Shown here: positions 40,561 through 49,292 of the stretch, piece by piece
How positions within the stretch are numbered: position 1 is the first letter of the stretch
Layout: each line of letters starts with the position of its first letter
Source of the DNA: an uncultured Chloroflexota bacterium
GTDB taxonomy: Bacteria; Chloroflexota; Anaerolineae; Anaerolineales; Anaerolineaceae
Direction: 5' to 3'
Length of the DNA stretch: 64,000 nucleotides
Assembly (NCBI GenBank): GCA_902791025.1
Contig: CADATZ010000003.1
Location: 1 to 64,000, forward strand
Made by a program: the position numbers and the translations under genes
Notes under the pieces: model-generated
What the model saw: only the letters and a program-made list of their open reading frames with translations
Told to the model about the DNA's origin: nothing
Databases searched by the model: none

Positions 40561-40818
40561 TCATTCTTTCTTGTAATATGGAATTTCATGGGCATCCAGG
40601 AACTCAAGCATCCCGGTATAATCCTCTTTCCGGCATAACTCGATGAAATCCTTACCGTTGATGATTGAATTCAATTTGTCAAGAGACTCTTTGGGTATGA
40701 CGTATTCAATAACACTCCAGTAACCCATGTCATCATCATCAATCTCATGAATCATGTGCAGTCCGTCGGATCGGGCAGAATATCTAAATGACATGGTGCT
40801 TGTATGGTAAATCTCCAT
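40561..40818 (-). CDS. Hypothetical protein (85 aa)
   Basis: 85 residues from ATG 40818 with GAGGAGG six bases upstream; a 13-codon extension is less likely. Acidic centre (HEIDDDDMGYWSVIEYVIP) and a helical end. Not recognised. A TATAAT lies 40 bases upstream. Confidence 0.6.
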   Translation of the reverse strand: MEIYHTSTMSFRYSARSDGLHMIHEIDDDDMGYWSVIEYVIPKESLDKLNSIINGKDFIELCRKEDYTGMLEFLDAHEIPYYKKE

Positions 40819-40855
40819 ATAGGCCTCCTCGCAATAACCTTGTCTTCTTTTTCCC

Positions 40856-40861
40856 ATTATA
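40856..40861 (-). promoter_or_regulatory. -10 element for the 85-aa gene
   Basis: TATAAT on the minus strand, placing the transcription start about 30 bases before the start codon. No good -35 is seen. Confidence 0.4.
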
Positions 40862-41080
40862 ACGGGCAGATATTGTTTTTACCCTGTATTTTTTAACCGG
40901 TTTTTCCGCATTGCATGTTGAACCGTTTATGACCGTATTCACAGAATTATTCAGACAGAATCCGGTACCTCCTCGTTGCAGGATAATGATCAAACCGGAT
41001 TCAAGTCATTCCTGCAGATGTAATATGGAAAAAAATGTGTATGAAATGAGACAAAACAGGACATACAGAAAGAGGGCAAC

Positions 41081-41287
41081 TTGTTCGGTTTGAAAGGAAA
41101 CAATAAAAAGAATAACAGCTGGTTTTCGTGGGATGATATGGATACAGTATTCAGTTGTAAAACGCGTGAAAGTCAGAATACATTTGATTATTTCGAAAAG
41201 GAACCGGAACGGGATCATATCCGGGACTGGATTGATCTTCAATGGGAAAACGGGGATATTGATTTCGATCCTTCCAGACCGCTCTGA
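41081..41287 (+). CDS. Small acidic protein (68 aa), TTG start
   Basis: 68 residues, rich in Asp, Trp and Phe (SWDDMDTVFSC, DHIRDWIDLQWENGDIDFD). The frame begins at TTG 41081 behind AGAGGG; an internal ATG at 41138 would give a shorter product. Not recognised; could be spurious. Confidence 0.4.
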   Translation: MFGLKGNNKKNNSWFSWDDMDTVFSCKTRESQNTFDYFEKEPERDHIRDWIDLQWENGDIDFDPSRPL

Positions 41288-41323
41288 TATCAGCGCTTTC
41301 CGGTTTTGTATATTTTCCTTCAC

Positions 41324-41352
41324 CGGTCCGGAGCTCTTTCAGCTTCGGACCG
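41324..41352 (+). terminator. Hairpin upstream of the 1211-aa surface protein
   Basis: CGGTCCG (41324-41330) pairs with CGGACCG (41346-41352), extended inside by AGCT/AGCT. No T-run follows, so it is a leader structure or weak terminator before the gene at 41380. Confidence 0.5.
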
Positions 41353-41379
41353 AGTCCAATAAAGTAAGGATAAAAGTAT

Positions 41380-44300
41380 ATGAAACACAGAAAACCATTA
41401 TTACTTCTGCTGATAGCGGTACTGACTTTACAGATCATTCCGCTTCCTGCGTCAGCTGAATACACGGGACCGAACAGTGGAGCCAGGCGGTATTCATACG
41501 AAGTCCAGGTTCCGGGAACATGTACCGAGGAATACAGCTGCTGCACCTGGTGGAGCGATGAACCCTGCGGCTCCAATCCATGGGATATCGGATGCTGCAT
41601 GTCCTACGGTACCTGCACCAGGGACTATGACTGCACAAAAACCGAAACGGTATCCGCCAACCATCCTGACGCGACCATTACCACCAGTCCCGCCTGTTCA
41701 ACGGGATTCGGAGCGAATAACTGGTGCCGGGGAGAAGTAACGGTAAACCTTACCGGGAAGGATGAATGGAAGGGAATCAGCGGTTTTGAATCCAGTGACG
41801 GACATCATCTGTCAAAAGGAGGCGGTCATACCGAAACAGGATCCGTCAGTTTCAGCGGGGAGCAGAACAGGTCTGTTGATTTCTGGGCTCTTTCCACACT
41901 GGGTGATACCAGTACGAAAAAATCCGAAAACATCCGGATCGATCAGACATCTCCGGAGAGCGTTGGCGTCAGAGTTGAGGGAACAAAAGGGCCGGGGAAT
42001 GCCTACCGCGGAAAAGTAACCTTCGTCGGTACGGCTTCCGACAGCCAGGCAGGCGTGAAATCCATATTTGTGGACCTCAAGCTTGGAGACGGGGAAAAGG
42101 CGGGCAGCGCCTCTGTATCCGCAAGTTATACCGGGGTCGTTACTCCGTGCGTGCGCGCTGTGGATAACGCCGGAAACTCCACCGCATGCATCACCCAGGC
42201 ATCGACTACTGTTGACAATACCCTGCCTTACGTAACGGATTACACCAGACTGGATCCTTCCGTGATCTACAACGGCTCCAGCCAGTTCAGCGTAACCGGT
42301 GCGGATGATCTTTCCGGGATGTATTCCGTCTCCATTATCATCGACAGCACTCCTTTTACGGCCAGGGGAAGCAGCCATACCATTGAACTCGGCGTCCTTG
42401 GGGACGGAAACCATACGATCGCCATCGTGCTCACAGACAACGCCGGAAATGAATATGATTCCCGCAATGATCCGCGCATCGGCACGATCTCTTTCATCGC
42501 CGATATCACTCCTCCGACTGCAGCGCTGTCCAAGCCGGATAACAATTCATATGTGAATGGCGAAATATCTGTTGCCGGTACTGCGGGCGACAACATCGGA
42601 CTTTCCAAGGTTGTGTACTATATTGACGGCATAGCTGCCGGAGAAACCTCCGTATCCGGTACAAGCGCGCCTTTCAGCAAGGTCCTGAACACGGCGAATC
42701 TGTCGGAAGGCAAGCATACGCTCTCGGTCGTTGCCGTTGATAGAGCCGGCAATGAATCATCTCCGGTGAAGAAGACTTTTACCGTCGACCACACCTATCC
42801 TGTGAATGATATTGAGATCACAGGCAATATTTCAGGCGGCTGGTACTATGGTCCGGTTACGATCACTTCTACCGCGCAGGACACATACCTGGACAGGCAG
42901 TGGGTGGACGCGGGCTTCGGACAGAAAGAAAACGCGGACACGATCCCCGCGACCTTTTCCGGGACAGTAACGCCCAAGTCGAAATCAGTAGACCTTGCCG
43001 GAAACTTATCCGACTGGACTGCGTTTGAACCGATCAAAATCGACAACGAAAAACCGGTCATTACCAATTTCATCGATCCGAAAGGAAAATGGTTCAATTA
43101 TCCGGTGCCGCTTTCTGTCAGCGGAACGGACCAGTTTTCAGGCGTCAGGACAGGATATATCGTAGTCGATGGAAAGACGATGGATGTCAACGGAAACACA
43201 TCTTCTTTTACCTATTCCGGTTCACAGGGCATGCATGAAGTGAAATACCAGCTGGAAGATTTCGCTTCCAACACATCCGCAGTTTCGGGGCCTTACAGCT
43301 TCGGTTTTGATACGGTCCTGCCGGAAATACAGCTGGATTCAAACCAGTCTTTCGATATCATCGGCCCTGTGGTAACCATCAGCGGGACTGTTACCGACAA
43401 CGCCTCGGGGATCAAAAACGTGCAGATCAAATACGGCGCGGGCGGTTCCTGGATGAATGTTTCCGGACAGCCTTCCTCCGGCACGCTGGACGGATCCTGG
43501 TCGCACAATATCGCTCAGGATGTGGCGGAGGGCTACAACAACTTTTTCGTGCGTACTATAGATATCGCCGGGAATGTAAGCCAGGTGGTAACCTTCACGC
43601 TCCGGACAGATAAAACGCCTCCTGAAACGGTCGGTCTCCGTGTTGAAGGGGAGAAGGGCCCCGGCGACGCCTACCGCGGCAAGGTGACCTTTATCGGCGA
43701 AGCAGAGGACAGTGTTGCGGGTGTGAAATCCATTTTTGTGGATCTTGGGCTCGGAAACGGAGAAAAGCCTGACAGCGATTTCGTCGCAGCCGGGTATTCC
43801 GGGATCGTGACCGCATGTGTCCGTGCTGTCGACAATGTCGGAAACTCCACGGAATGCATTCCGCAGGATCCGGTAACAGTGGACAATGAGAAACCTTATC
43901 CGACGGATTACACCAGGCTGGATCCTGCTGTGGTTTACAAGGGAGCTGACATGTTCAGCGTGAACGGCGCGGATGACCTGTCCGGCATGTATTCTGCGGC
44001 AATCCTTCTTGACGGCACACTGTTTACTGCCCTGGGAGAAAGCGTATCCATTGAACTCGGAGCTCTGGGCAACGGAACTCATACGATTTCCTTCCTGCTG
44101 ACCGACAACGCCGGAAATGTCTATGACTCCAAAGATGACCCGAATGTGGGAATCATCACCTTCAGCGTTGACTCGGAACCGCCGGCGGTCGTTCTCTCTG
44201 AACCTGAGGATGGCGAGTACGTAAACCAGTCTGTTACGGTGGAAGGCACTGCGTCCGACAACATCGGTCTTGCGAAGATTGAATACCTGATCGATGGCAG

Positions 44301-45015
44301 CAAGACAGCCGAAGAACCCCTTTCCGGTACAGACGCGTCTTTCAGCAAAGAACTGGATACAACAGGACTTCCGGACGGAACGCATACCGTATCGGTCATT
44401 GTTACGGATAAGGCAGGGAATGAATCGGATCCGGTCCGGAAGAGCTTTATTGTTGACCACACGCCGCCGGCATGCCATATCGAGGTATACGGCACAAGAG
44501 GCGACGGAGGCTCCTTCCGCGGGCAGGTTACGCTGAAAGCCGTATGCACCGATGACGGATCCGGAGTGGATGAAACCTTTATCAATACCGGTGACGGCCG
44601 TGTTCCATCGGAAGAAGTGATCCCGGACGGCTTTACAGGGAGTGTTACTCCCTTAGTTGCGGGGATCGATAACGCCGGAAACGACAGCGGCGATCTCGAG
44701 GGCGATATGATCCTGATGCCAGACGGCACGCCGATCAGCACGATCCTGGTTGATAACACACCGCCCGTGGTTACCGGATATTATGAACCGTCCTCAAAAT
44801 GGCTGAATATCGAAACGATTGACCTGTTCTTGACCGGACATGATGATGAAGGTCCGCTGTATTCGGGAACGATCTTACTGAATGGGAAAGCGTATGAAAT
44901 CTTAACCGAATCCGACAGGGCGGAGCTGACTGCGGATATCCCGGAAGGGATCAGTTCACTTCAATATTTTGTGACGGATCTGGCGGGCAACAGGTCGGAG
45001 ATCATCGGAAAATAA
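41380..45015 (+). CDS. Large secreted Ig-like repeat surface protein with Cys-rich head (1211 aa)
   Basis: Signal peptide (LLLLLIAVLTLQIIPLPASA), then a Cys-rich head with about 11 Cys in 40 residues (for example EYSCCTWW and GCCMSYGTC). A long chain of Ig-like units follows, several of the Bacterial Ig (Big_7) type: PPTAALSKPDNNSYVNG, then SDNIGLAKIEYLIDG, then GTHTVSVIVTDKAGNES. Residues about 190-470 recur at about 748-1030 as a 280-residue internal duplication. No LPxTG, membrane anchor or wall-binding repeat is seen at the C-terminus, so attachment is unclear. The DsbA-like protein at 5.4 kb could fold the Cys head. Paralog of 51093-54263. AAGGA RBS. Confidence 0.85.
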   Translation: MKHRKPLLLLLIAVLTLQIIPLPASAEYTGPNSGARRYSYEVQVPGTCTEEYSCCTWWSDEPCGSNPWDIGCCMSYGTCTRDYDCTKTETVSANHPDATITTSPACSTGFGANNWCRGEVTVNLTGKDEWKGISGFESSDGHHLSKGGGHTETGSVSFSGEQNRSVDFWALSTLGDTSTKKSENIRIDQTSPESVGVRVEGTKGPGNAYRGKVTFVGTASDSQAGVKSIFVDLKLGDGEKAGSASVSASYTGVVTPCVRAVDNAGNSTACITQASTTVDNTLPYVTDYTRLDPSVIYNGSSQFSVTGADDLSGMYSVSIIIDSTPFTARGSSHTIELGVLGDGNHTIAIVLTDNAGNEYDSRNDPRIGTISFIADITPPTAALSKPDNNSYVNGEISVAGTAGDNIGLSKVVYYIDGIAAGETSVSGTSAPFSKVLNTANLSEGKHTLSVVAVDRAGNESSPVKKTFTVDHTYPVNDIEITGNISGGWYYGPVTITSTAQDTYLDRQWVDAGFGQKENADTIPATFSGTVTPKSKSVDLAGNLSDWTAFEPIKIDNEKPVITNFIDPKGKWFNYPVPLSVSGTDQFSGVRTGYIVVDGKTMDVNGNTSSFTYSGSQGMHEVKYQLEDFASNTSAVSGPYSFGFDTVLPEIQLDSNQSFDIIGPVVTISGTVTDNASGIKNVQIKYGAGGSWMNVSGQPSSGTLDGSWSHNIAQDVAEGYNNFFVRTIDIAGNVSQVVTFTLRTDKTPPETVGLRVEGEKGPGDAYRGKVTFIGEAEDSVAGVKSIFVDLGLGNGEKPDSDFVAAGYSGIVTACVRAVDNVGNSTECIPQDPVTVDNEKPYPTDYTRLDPAVVYKGADMFSVNGADDLSGMYSAAILLDGTLFTALGESVSIELGALGNGTHTISFLLTDNAGNVYDSKDDPNVGIITFSVDSEPPAVVLSEPEDGEYVNQSVTVEGTASDNIGLAKIEYLIDGSKTAEEPLSGTDASFSKELDTTGLPDGTHTVSVIVTDKAGNESDPVRKSFIVDHTPPACHIEVYGTRGDGGSFRGQVTLKAVCTDDGSGVDETFINTGDGRVPSEEVIPDGFTGSVTPLVAGIDNAGNDSGDLEGDMILMPDGTPISTILVDNTPPVVTGYYEPSSKWLNIETIDLFLTGHDDEGPLYSGTILLNGKAYEILTESDRAELTADIPEGISSLQYFVTDLAGNRSEIIGK

Positions 45016-45037
45016 GGCTGCTGTTTTTCAGGTCAGG

Positions 45038-45062
45038 CGGGGAGTTAAATCCCCGTCTTTTG
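45038..45062 (+). terminator. Terminator after the 1211-aa surface protein
   Basis: CGGGGA (45038-45043) pairs with TCCCCG (45050-45055), followed by TCTTTTGTT. Confidence 0.85.
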
Positions 45063-45088
45063 TTATTAAATCGTGATGGTCATCGATG

Positions 45089-45105
45089 GCAGGCTATGCT
45101 AAAAT
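45089..45105 (+). promoter_or_regulatory. Extended -10 promoter directly before a start codon
   Basis: TGCTAAAAT gives an extended -10 (TAAAAT at 45100-45105), the same TATGCTAAAAT string as in the tRNA promoter. Transcription should begin within a few bases of ATG 45114. Confidence 0.5.
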
Positions 45106-45113
45106 ATATACTC

Positions 45114-45308
45114 ATGGATAAGAAATACAAACAGGGAGACACTGTTTATTTCATCAGCGAGAACGGTTCTGTTGAAGAGGCGACATATGTAATGTATATA
45201 GCCGGTTTTGCGACCATTCGGTTTGCAAACGGAAGCGGCGGAACACGGATCCGCGAATATCGTCTTTATTCCACACGAGAAGAAGCCGAAGCAGCCAATA
45301 AGGAATAA
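45114..45308 (+). CDS. Small protein (64 aa), possibly leaderless
   Basis: 64 residues, with a KOW/SH3-like pattern: MDKKYKQGDTVYFISENGSV, then EATYVMYIAGFATIRFANG, a short barrel, then a helical end. ATG 45114 has no ribosome binding site but lies at the expected transcription start, so the mRNA may be leaderless; ATG 45099 is a weaker alternative. Not assigned. Confidence 0.5.
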   Translation: MDKKYKQGDTVYFISENGSVEEATYVMYIAGFATIRFANGSGGTRIREYRLYSTREEAEAANKE

Positions 45309-45345
45309 TACAGGCCTGTTCTTCCAATCTCTTCATGATTTGAAA

Positions 45346-45747
45346 ATGAAAAACAGAAGCAGTCGAAAAGAATTCACAATCAAATATCGGTTCCACTGGT
45401 GCGGACCGTGTCTAAAGGATGAAGATACCAAAACAGAGCCGATTATCAATTCTGACGGGACTGTAATGGTCCGGGATTATGATCATCACGATGCAAACGG
45501 ACATTATCGTATTGTTGAACGTGCCGAAGGTTCCCTTCCTGAAGAAGATGCGAAACGCTTGTATCTGGATCTTTTAAATCTGGTTCATCATCATGATGAG
45601 GAAATTGTCTTTATGCCCGATGTAATGGCAGAAGTAATAATAGATGCGCCTGGCATAAAAATATCTATTGATGCCGGTATTTCCAATGGAGATGTAAATT
45701 GCGGCAGTCTGATGCAAAATGTGTTGGACAAATTAGATCTGAAGTGA
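45346..45747 (+). CDS. Hypothetical protein (133 aa)
   Basis: 133 residues from ATG 45346. It starts with an HWCGPCLKDED stretch whose C-x2-C looks redox- or zinc-like, then acidic His-rich segments (YDHHDANGHY, LVHHHDEEIVF) and an Ile-rich strand pair. Upstream in-frame codons from 45208 overlap the preceding gene and are not used here. Not recognised. Confidence 0.55.
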   Translation: MKNRSSRKEFTIKYRFHWCGPCLKDEDTKTEPIINSDGTVMVRDYDHHDANGHYRIVERAEGSLPEEDAKRLYLDLLNLVHHHDEEIVFMPDVMAEVIIDAPGIKISIDAGISNGDVNCGSLMQNVLDKLDLK

Positions 45748-45773
45748 GAATCTGATATCGGATCTGCATAACT

Positions 45774-45797
45774 AAATCGGGATTTGTGTGTGGAGGG
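45774..45797 (+). repeat. Intergenic motif A, copy 1
   Basis: AATCGGGATTTG followed by a GGAGG-type RBS; a second copy is at 47665-47681. Confidence 0.6.
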
Positions 45798-45808
45798 AAA
45801 AAATATCA

Positions 45809-46171
45809 ATGAACATAGAGAAAATCGAGAGGAATGGCATCGTCTGCGCGGTTGTTCACAGCGAAAAGGTTGTGATAACAGATCCGCAATCTGCTCTCGA
45901 CCTGATGTTGACAGCAAAGTACGATATTGGCACAAAGAATATTGTGATTGACAAGAAGCTGATTAAAGAGGATTTCTTTATCCTCAGTTCCGGTCTTGCG
46001 GGTGAGATATTACAAAAGTACATCAACTATGGCGGACGGATCGCCATCTATGGCGACTTTTCACATTACACCAGCAAACCGTTGCATGATTTCATCTGTG
46101 AGAGCAACAGAGGACATGATGTGTTTTTTGTGAAAAATGAGGATGAAGCTGTAGAATGCCTGTGCCGGTAA
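45809..46171 (+). CDS. DUF4180 family protein
   Basis: 120 residues from ATG 45809. The conserved pattern of DUF4180 is complete: MNIEKIERNGIVCAVVHSEK, ITDPQSALDLMLTAKY, NIVIDKKLIKEDFFILS, LAGEILQKYINYGGRIAIYG, DFSHYTSKPLHDFICESNRG. Usually single-copy small cytoplasmic proteins of Firmicutes and Bacteroidota with no known function. It heads a run of unrelated small plus-strand genes. Confidence 0.9.
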   Translation: MNIEKIERNGIVCAVVHSEKVVITDPQSALDLMLTAKYDIGTKNIVIDKKLIKEDFFILSSGLAGEILQKYINYGGRIAIYGDFSHYTSKPLHDFICESNRGHDVFFVKNEDEAVECLCR

Positions 46172-46193
46172 ATTCAAATTTGCAGAGAAAATG
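46170..46193 (+). repeat. Intergenic motif B, copy 1
   Basis: AAATTCAAATTTGCAGAGA then AAATG directly after the DUF4180 stop; a second copy with three differences is at 50959-50982 and a weaker relative follows the 49182 stop. Confidence 0.55.
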
Positions 46194-46256
46194 ACACTGA
46201 AAAAGAATAGTGTGTTACAAAGGTTTTCGTAAACAAGCACTCAAACAGGAGTAAAA

Positions 46257-47660
46257 ATGGAATTTTGTATTGAAGACGGGATATTATGGGACTTCAAATA
46301 TGATGGAGTCCAGGGTAATATTGTCATTCCCGATGGCGTGAAGGTCATCGGAAGGCAGGCTTTTGCGAACTGCCCCAGCCTGTTCAGTGTTGTGATCCCC
46401 GATGGCGTGGAACGGATCGAAGAGCAGGCTTTCCTTAAGTGTCAATTTCTTCACTGGGTCGCGATGCCGGACAGTGTCCGATATATCGGGTTTGAAGCAT
46501 TCGCGGACTGCGAGGTACTTCAGCATGTGGCGATTCCGGAGTCCGTGACTGAGATCAATGATGCTGCTTTCCATTGCCTTCATGACTCTTGGGAATACTT
46601 TGGGGAATATCGTGAGATGAACGGACCCTTCTGTATCTGGGGAAAACGCGGGAGCGAAGCTGAGCGCTGGGCGAAGAAAAAAGGGTTTTCTTTCGCGGAA
46701 AACAGAGAAGAAAACGGCGTTCTGGTGATCGGCAGCCGGGAGTACAGGAAACCGACGCCGACTCCAAATCATGACGGAAATCTTTCCCTTCTTCGTATGG
46801 ATGATGAGTATGAATGGGGTATCATGGCTGAAGGATGGCCATATGAGCGCTATGAATCCTATGGCAGTCCTGACGATTCGGATAACTATATCAAACCAAT
46901 CCCCTGGATCGATCTGTACGCTAAACTCGATGAAGCGGCCAAATTGTTTCGCTGGAACGGATTCACCGATTGGGCTGCCGAATATGAGAAAATCAGGTGC
47001 ATGGTCATGGAACGGCAGAAAACCGATCCCGCTCTCATGGCGTCCGCTGTCTCAGTGGCGGTTATGCGGGAGGCCGATCGTCAGACCATCGCTAAAGGGA
47101 CACCTTCGAGGGAATTGATGCGCCGGGCTGCACAGGGTGTCTTTGACGCTTATGACGATTGGAAAGATAAATTTGTTACTGTCTTCTGTGGGCCCGGGAA
47201 TAACGGCGGAGATGGGTATGCTCTGGCAGAGATTCTGAAGGATCATGGCGCAAAAGTCTCTATCTATCGCATCAGCGATAAGTTTTCGGAAGATGGAGCG
47301 TACTATTATCAGCGCTGTATGAAGAAGGGAATCTATGACGCAACTGAAAATGGTGTCGATTTCTGGTATTGCGATATTTATGTCGACTGCCTTCTCGGAA
47401 CAGGTTTCCGCGGTGTCCCGGACGGAGCAATGGCCGGACTGATTCATGACATCAATGAAGGCCGTGAGATCTATGGCAGATATGTGATCTCAGTGGACAT
47501 CAACAGCGGCATGAACGGTGACACCGGCGAGTCAAACCTGGCAGTCGTCAGCAATCTGACAGTCTCTATCGGCTCCATCAAGCAGGGACTGCTGCAGCCC
47601 CATGCCAGGGAACTGATCGGGAAGCTGGTCAATGCAGATATCGGCATAGAAATGTCGTAA
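46257..47660 (+). CDS. Fusion of BspA-type leucine-rich repeats with NAD(P)HX epimerase domain
   Basis: 467 residues. Residues about 1-160 are LRR_5/BspA repeats (VIPDGVKVIGRQAFANC, VIPDGVERIEEQAFLKC, IPESVTEINDAAF). A linker follows. From about residue 255 comes a YjeF_N (NnrE) domain: READRQTIAKGTPSRELMRR, then TVFCGPGNNGGDGYALAEIL, VDCLLGTGFRG, VISVDINSGMNGDTG, VSIGSIKQGLL. NnrE epimerises damaged hydrated NAD(P)H. Fusion to LRRs is odd. The start of the LRR part (MEFCIEDGILWDF) is closely repeated in the gene at 50438. AGGAG precedes the start. Confidence 0.85.
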   Translation: MEFCIEDGILWDFKYDGVQGNIVIPDGVKVIGRQAFANCPSLFSVVIPDGVERIEEQAFLKCQFLHWVAMPDSVRYIGFEAFADCEVLQHVAIPESVTEINDAAFHCLHDSWEYFGEYREMNGPFCIWGKRGSEAERWAKKKGFSFAENREENGVLVIGSREYRKPTPTPNHDGNLSLLRMDDEYEWGIMAEGWPYERYESYGSPDDSDNYIKPIPWIDLYAKLDEAAKLFRWNGFTDWAAEYEKIRCMVMERQKTDPALMASAVSVAVMREADRQTIAKGTPSRELMRRAAQGVFDAYDDWKDKFVTVFCGPGNNGGDGYALAEILKDHGAKVSIYRISDKFSEDGAYYYQRCMKKGIYDATENGVDFWYCDIYVDCLLGTGFRGVPDGAMAGLIHDINEGREIYGRYVISVDINSGMNGDTGESNLAVVSNLTVSIGSIKQGLLQPHARELIGKLVNADIGIEMS

Positions 47661-47664
47661 ACTC

Positions 47665-47681
47665 AATCGGGATTTGCGGAG
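47665..47681 (+). repeat. Intergenic motif A, copy 2
   Basis: AATCGGGATTTG followed by CGGAGG, the RBS of the HIT gene; see 45774. Confidence 0.6.
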
Positions 47682-47688
47682 GAATGCC

Positions 47689-48144
47689 ATGTGCATCATT
47701 TGTGAAAGAATTCAAAGGATAAAGGACGGAACGAATCCGTATTTTGTGAAGGAACTGGATACAGGTTACGTTGTTATCGGAGATAATCAGCATTTCAGAG
47801 GTTACACCCTGTTCCTGTTCAAAGAGCATGTAAAAGAGCTGTATGAACCGGATGATAATGTCAGAGCCAGATTCCTTGAAGAAATGACCATCGTTGCCAA
47901 AGCTGTTTCAAAAGCGTTTGGTGCAGAAAAAATGAATTATGAATGTCTTGGAAACGGCGATGCCCACCTTCACTGGCACCTGTTTCCAAGAGTCAGCGGT
48001 GACCTTGACATGTATGGAAACGAAGGTAAGGGCCCTGTCTGGTGGTATCCAAAGGAGAAAATGTATTCCGATGACACCAGACCGAGCAGTGAAGAACTCG
48101 AAGAATTAAAACGGTGTTTGAAGAAAGAACTTGATTTACTGTGA
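47689..48144 (+). CDS. HIT family protein
   Basis: 151 residues from ATG 47689, with GGAGGA five bases upstream. An N-terminal Cys pair CIIC, and the histidine triad YECLGNGDAHLHWHLFPRVS (H-x-H-x-H) that hydrolyses phosphoramidates and nucleotide diesters. The C-terminal extension WWYPKEKMYSDDTRPSS is typical of bacterial HIT proteins. Soluble, cytoplasmic; substrate unknown. Confidence 0.9.
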   Translation: MCIICERIQRIKDGTNPYFVKELDTGYVVIGDNQHFRGYTLFLFKEHVKELYEPDDNVRARFLEEMTIVAKAVSKAFGAEKMNYECLGNGDAHLHWHLFPRVSGDLDMYGNEGKGPVWWYPKEKMYSDDTRPSSEELEELKRCLKKELDLL

Positions 48145-48173
48145 ATTCACGAAATACACATTTATTGAGATCA

Positions 48174-48189
48174 GTACAAATCGTAATAC
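48174..48189 (+). repeat. Intergenic motif C, copy 1
   Basis: GTACAAATCGTAAT, shared with 50404-50421 (GTACAAATCGCAAT). Confidence 0.5.
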
Positions 48190-48213
48190 ATCACATTAAA
48201 AGGAAACTACCAT

Positions 48214-49182
48214 ATGAAAAAAGCATTAAAAATTGCAGGAAAAGTATTCCTTGGATTTCTGATACTTATAGCGGTATTCTTGATCATTATGATGATATAC
48301 AATCAGATAATGCTGAAAAAGGACAAGGAAGCCTTAAAGGAACATATTGGGCAGATGGTAGAAATAGACGGCAATGAGATGTGCATTTACACCGAGGGTG
48401 AGGGCGATCACACACTTGTCTTCCTGTCGGGTTCAGGAACAGTTTCACCTATATATGATTTCAAGACACTGTACAGCAGACTTTCGGATGACTACAGAAT
48501 CGTTGTCATAGAGAAGTTCGGCTACGGTTTTAGTGATGTGGTGGATGCGGACAGAGATTTTGACACCATGCTGCGTCAGGATAGGGAAGCCCTTTCTAAA
48601 CTGGGTATTGAAGGGCCTTTCGTGCTTTGTCCTCATTCAATGTCGGGAATTGAAGCTATCATGTGGGCACAGAACTACCCGGAAGAAGTAGAGGCTATTG
48701 TGGGTCTCGATATGGCGACACCTGAGGCATACGATGCAATAGGTGATAATACAGGTATGATAAATTTGTCTTATGTAATCAATTCCGCCGCCCGTGAATG
48801 CGGTATTTTCAGATTGTTGAGTGATGACATAATCATGAACGGCGGCGAACTCACCGATGAGGAGAAAGCAATCTACAGAAAGTTAACATATATAAAAGCG
48901 GTCAATAAGAATGTCATCAGCGAGGGAGAGTTTACATATGAAGCCTGTGAAGAGATACGCAGCAAGGATATGCCGGAAACCCCCATGCTGCTGTTTGTAT
49001 CTGACGGCTCTGCAGGAACTGGAATGGAAATGGATGTTTGGAGAGGCTTCACCGAGAAATTTGCAGAGAACGTTGATAATGAAACGATTGTTGTACTTGA
49101 CTGCGGTCATTATGTTCATGACTTCGAGTATGAGCGCATAAGTAAGGATATGAAGGAGTTTATAGAAAAATTGAACGACTGA
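48214..49182 (+). CDS. Membrane-anchored alpha/beta hydrolase
   Basis: 322 residues. N-terminal membrane anchor (IAGKVFLGFLILIAVFLIIM), then an alpha/beta hydrolase: VFLSGSGTVSP oxyanion region, EKFGYGFSDVV, nucleophile elbow CPHSMSGIEA (usually GHSMGG), a later LFVSDGS acid strand, and DCGHYVHDFE with the catalytic His. The elbow has Ser instead of Gly after Met, so activity may be altered. AAGGA lies upstream. Confidence 0.8.
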   Translation: MKKALKIAGKVFLGFLILIAVFLIIMMIYNQIMLKKDKEALKEHIGQMVEIDGNEMCIYTEGEGDHTLVFLSGSGTVSPIYDFKTLYSRLSDDYRIVVIEKFGYGFSDVVDADRDFDTMLRQDREALSKLGIEGPFVLCPHSMSGIEAIMWAQNYPEEVEAIVGLDMATPEAYDAIGDNTGMINLSYVINSAARECGIFRLLSDDIIMNGGELTDEEKAIYRKLTYIKAVNKNVISEGEFTYEACEEIRSKDMPETPMLLFVSDGSAGTGMEMDVWRGFTEKFAENVDNETIVVLDCGHYVHDFEYERISKDMKEFIEKLND

Positions 49183-49292
49183 ATTCAAATATGTCGAGAT
49201 CCTGGAAATCAAATTTATCGATTCTAAAAGATATCGAAGACGGGGTTTTACGAAAGGATTTTTAAGAAACATTCCATGAGGTGAAACAATCG

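Noticed and set aside
43339..44478. A 379-codon minus-strand frame inside the 1211-aa surface protein
   Set aside because: Antisense to strongly conserved Ig-like repeats; composition is that of a shadow frame. The same applies to the 52125-52946 frame.
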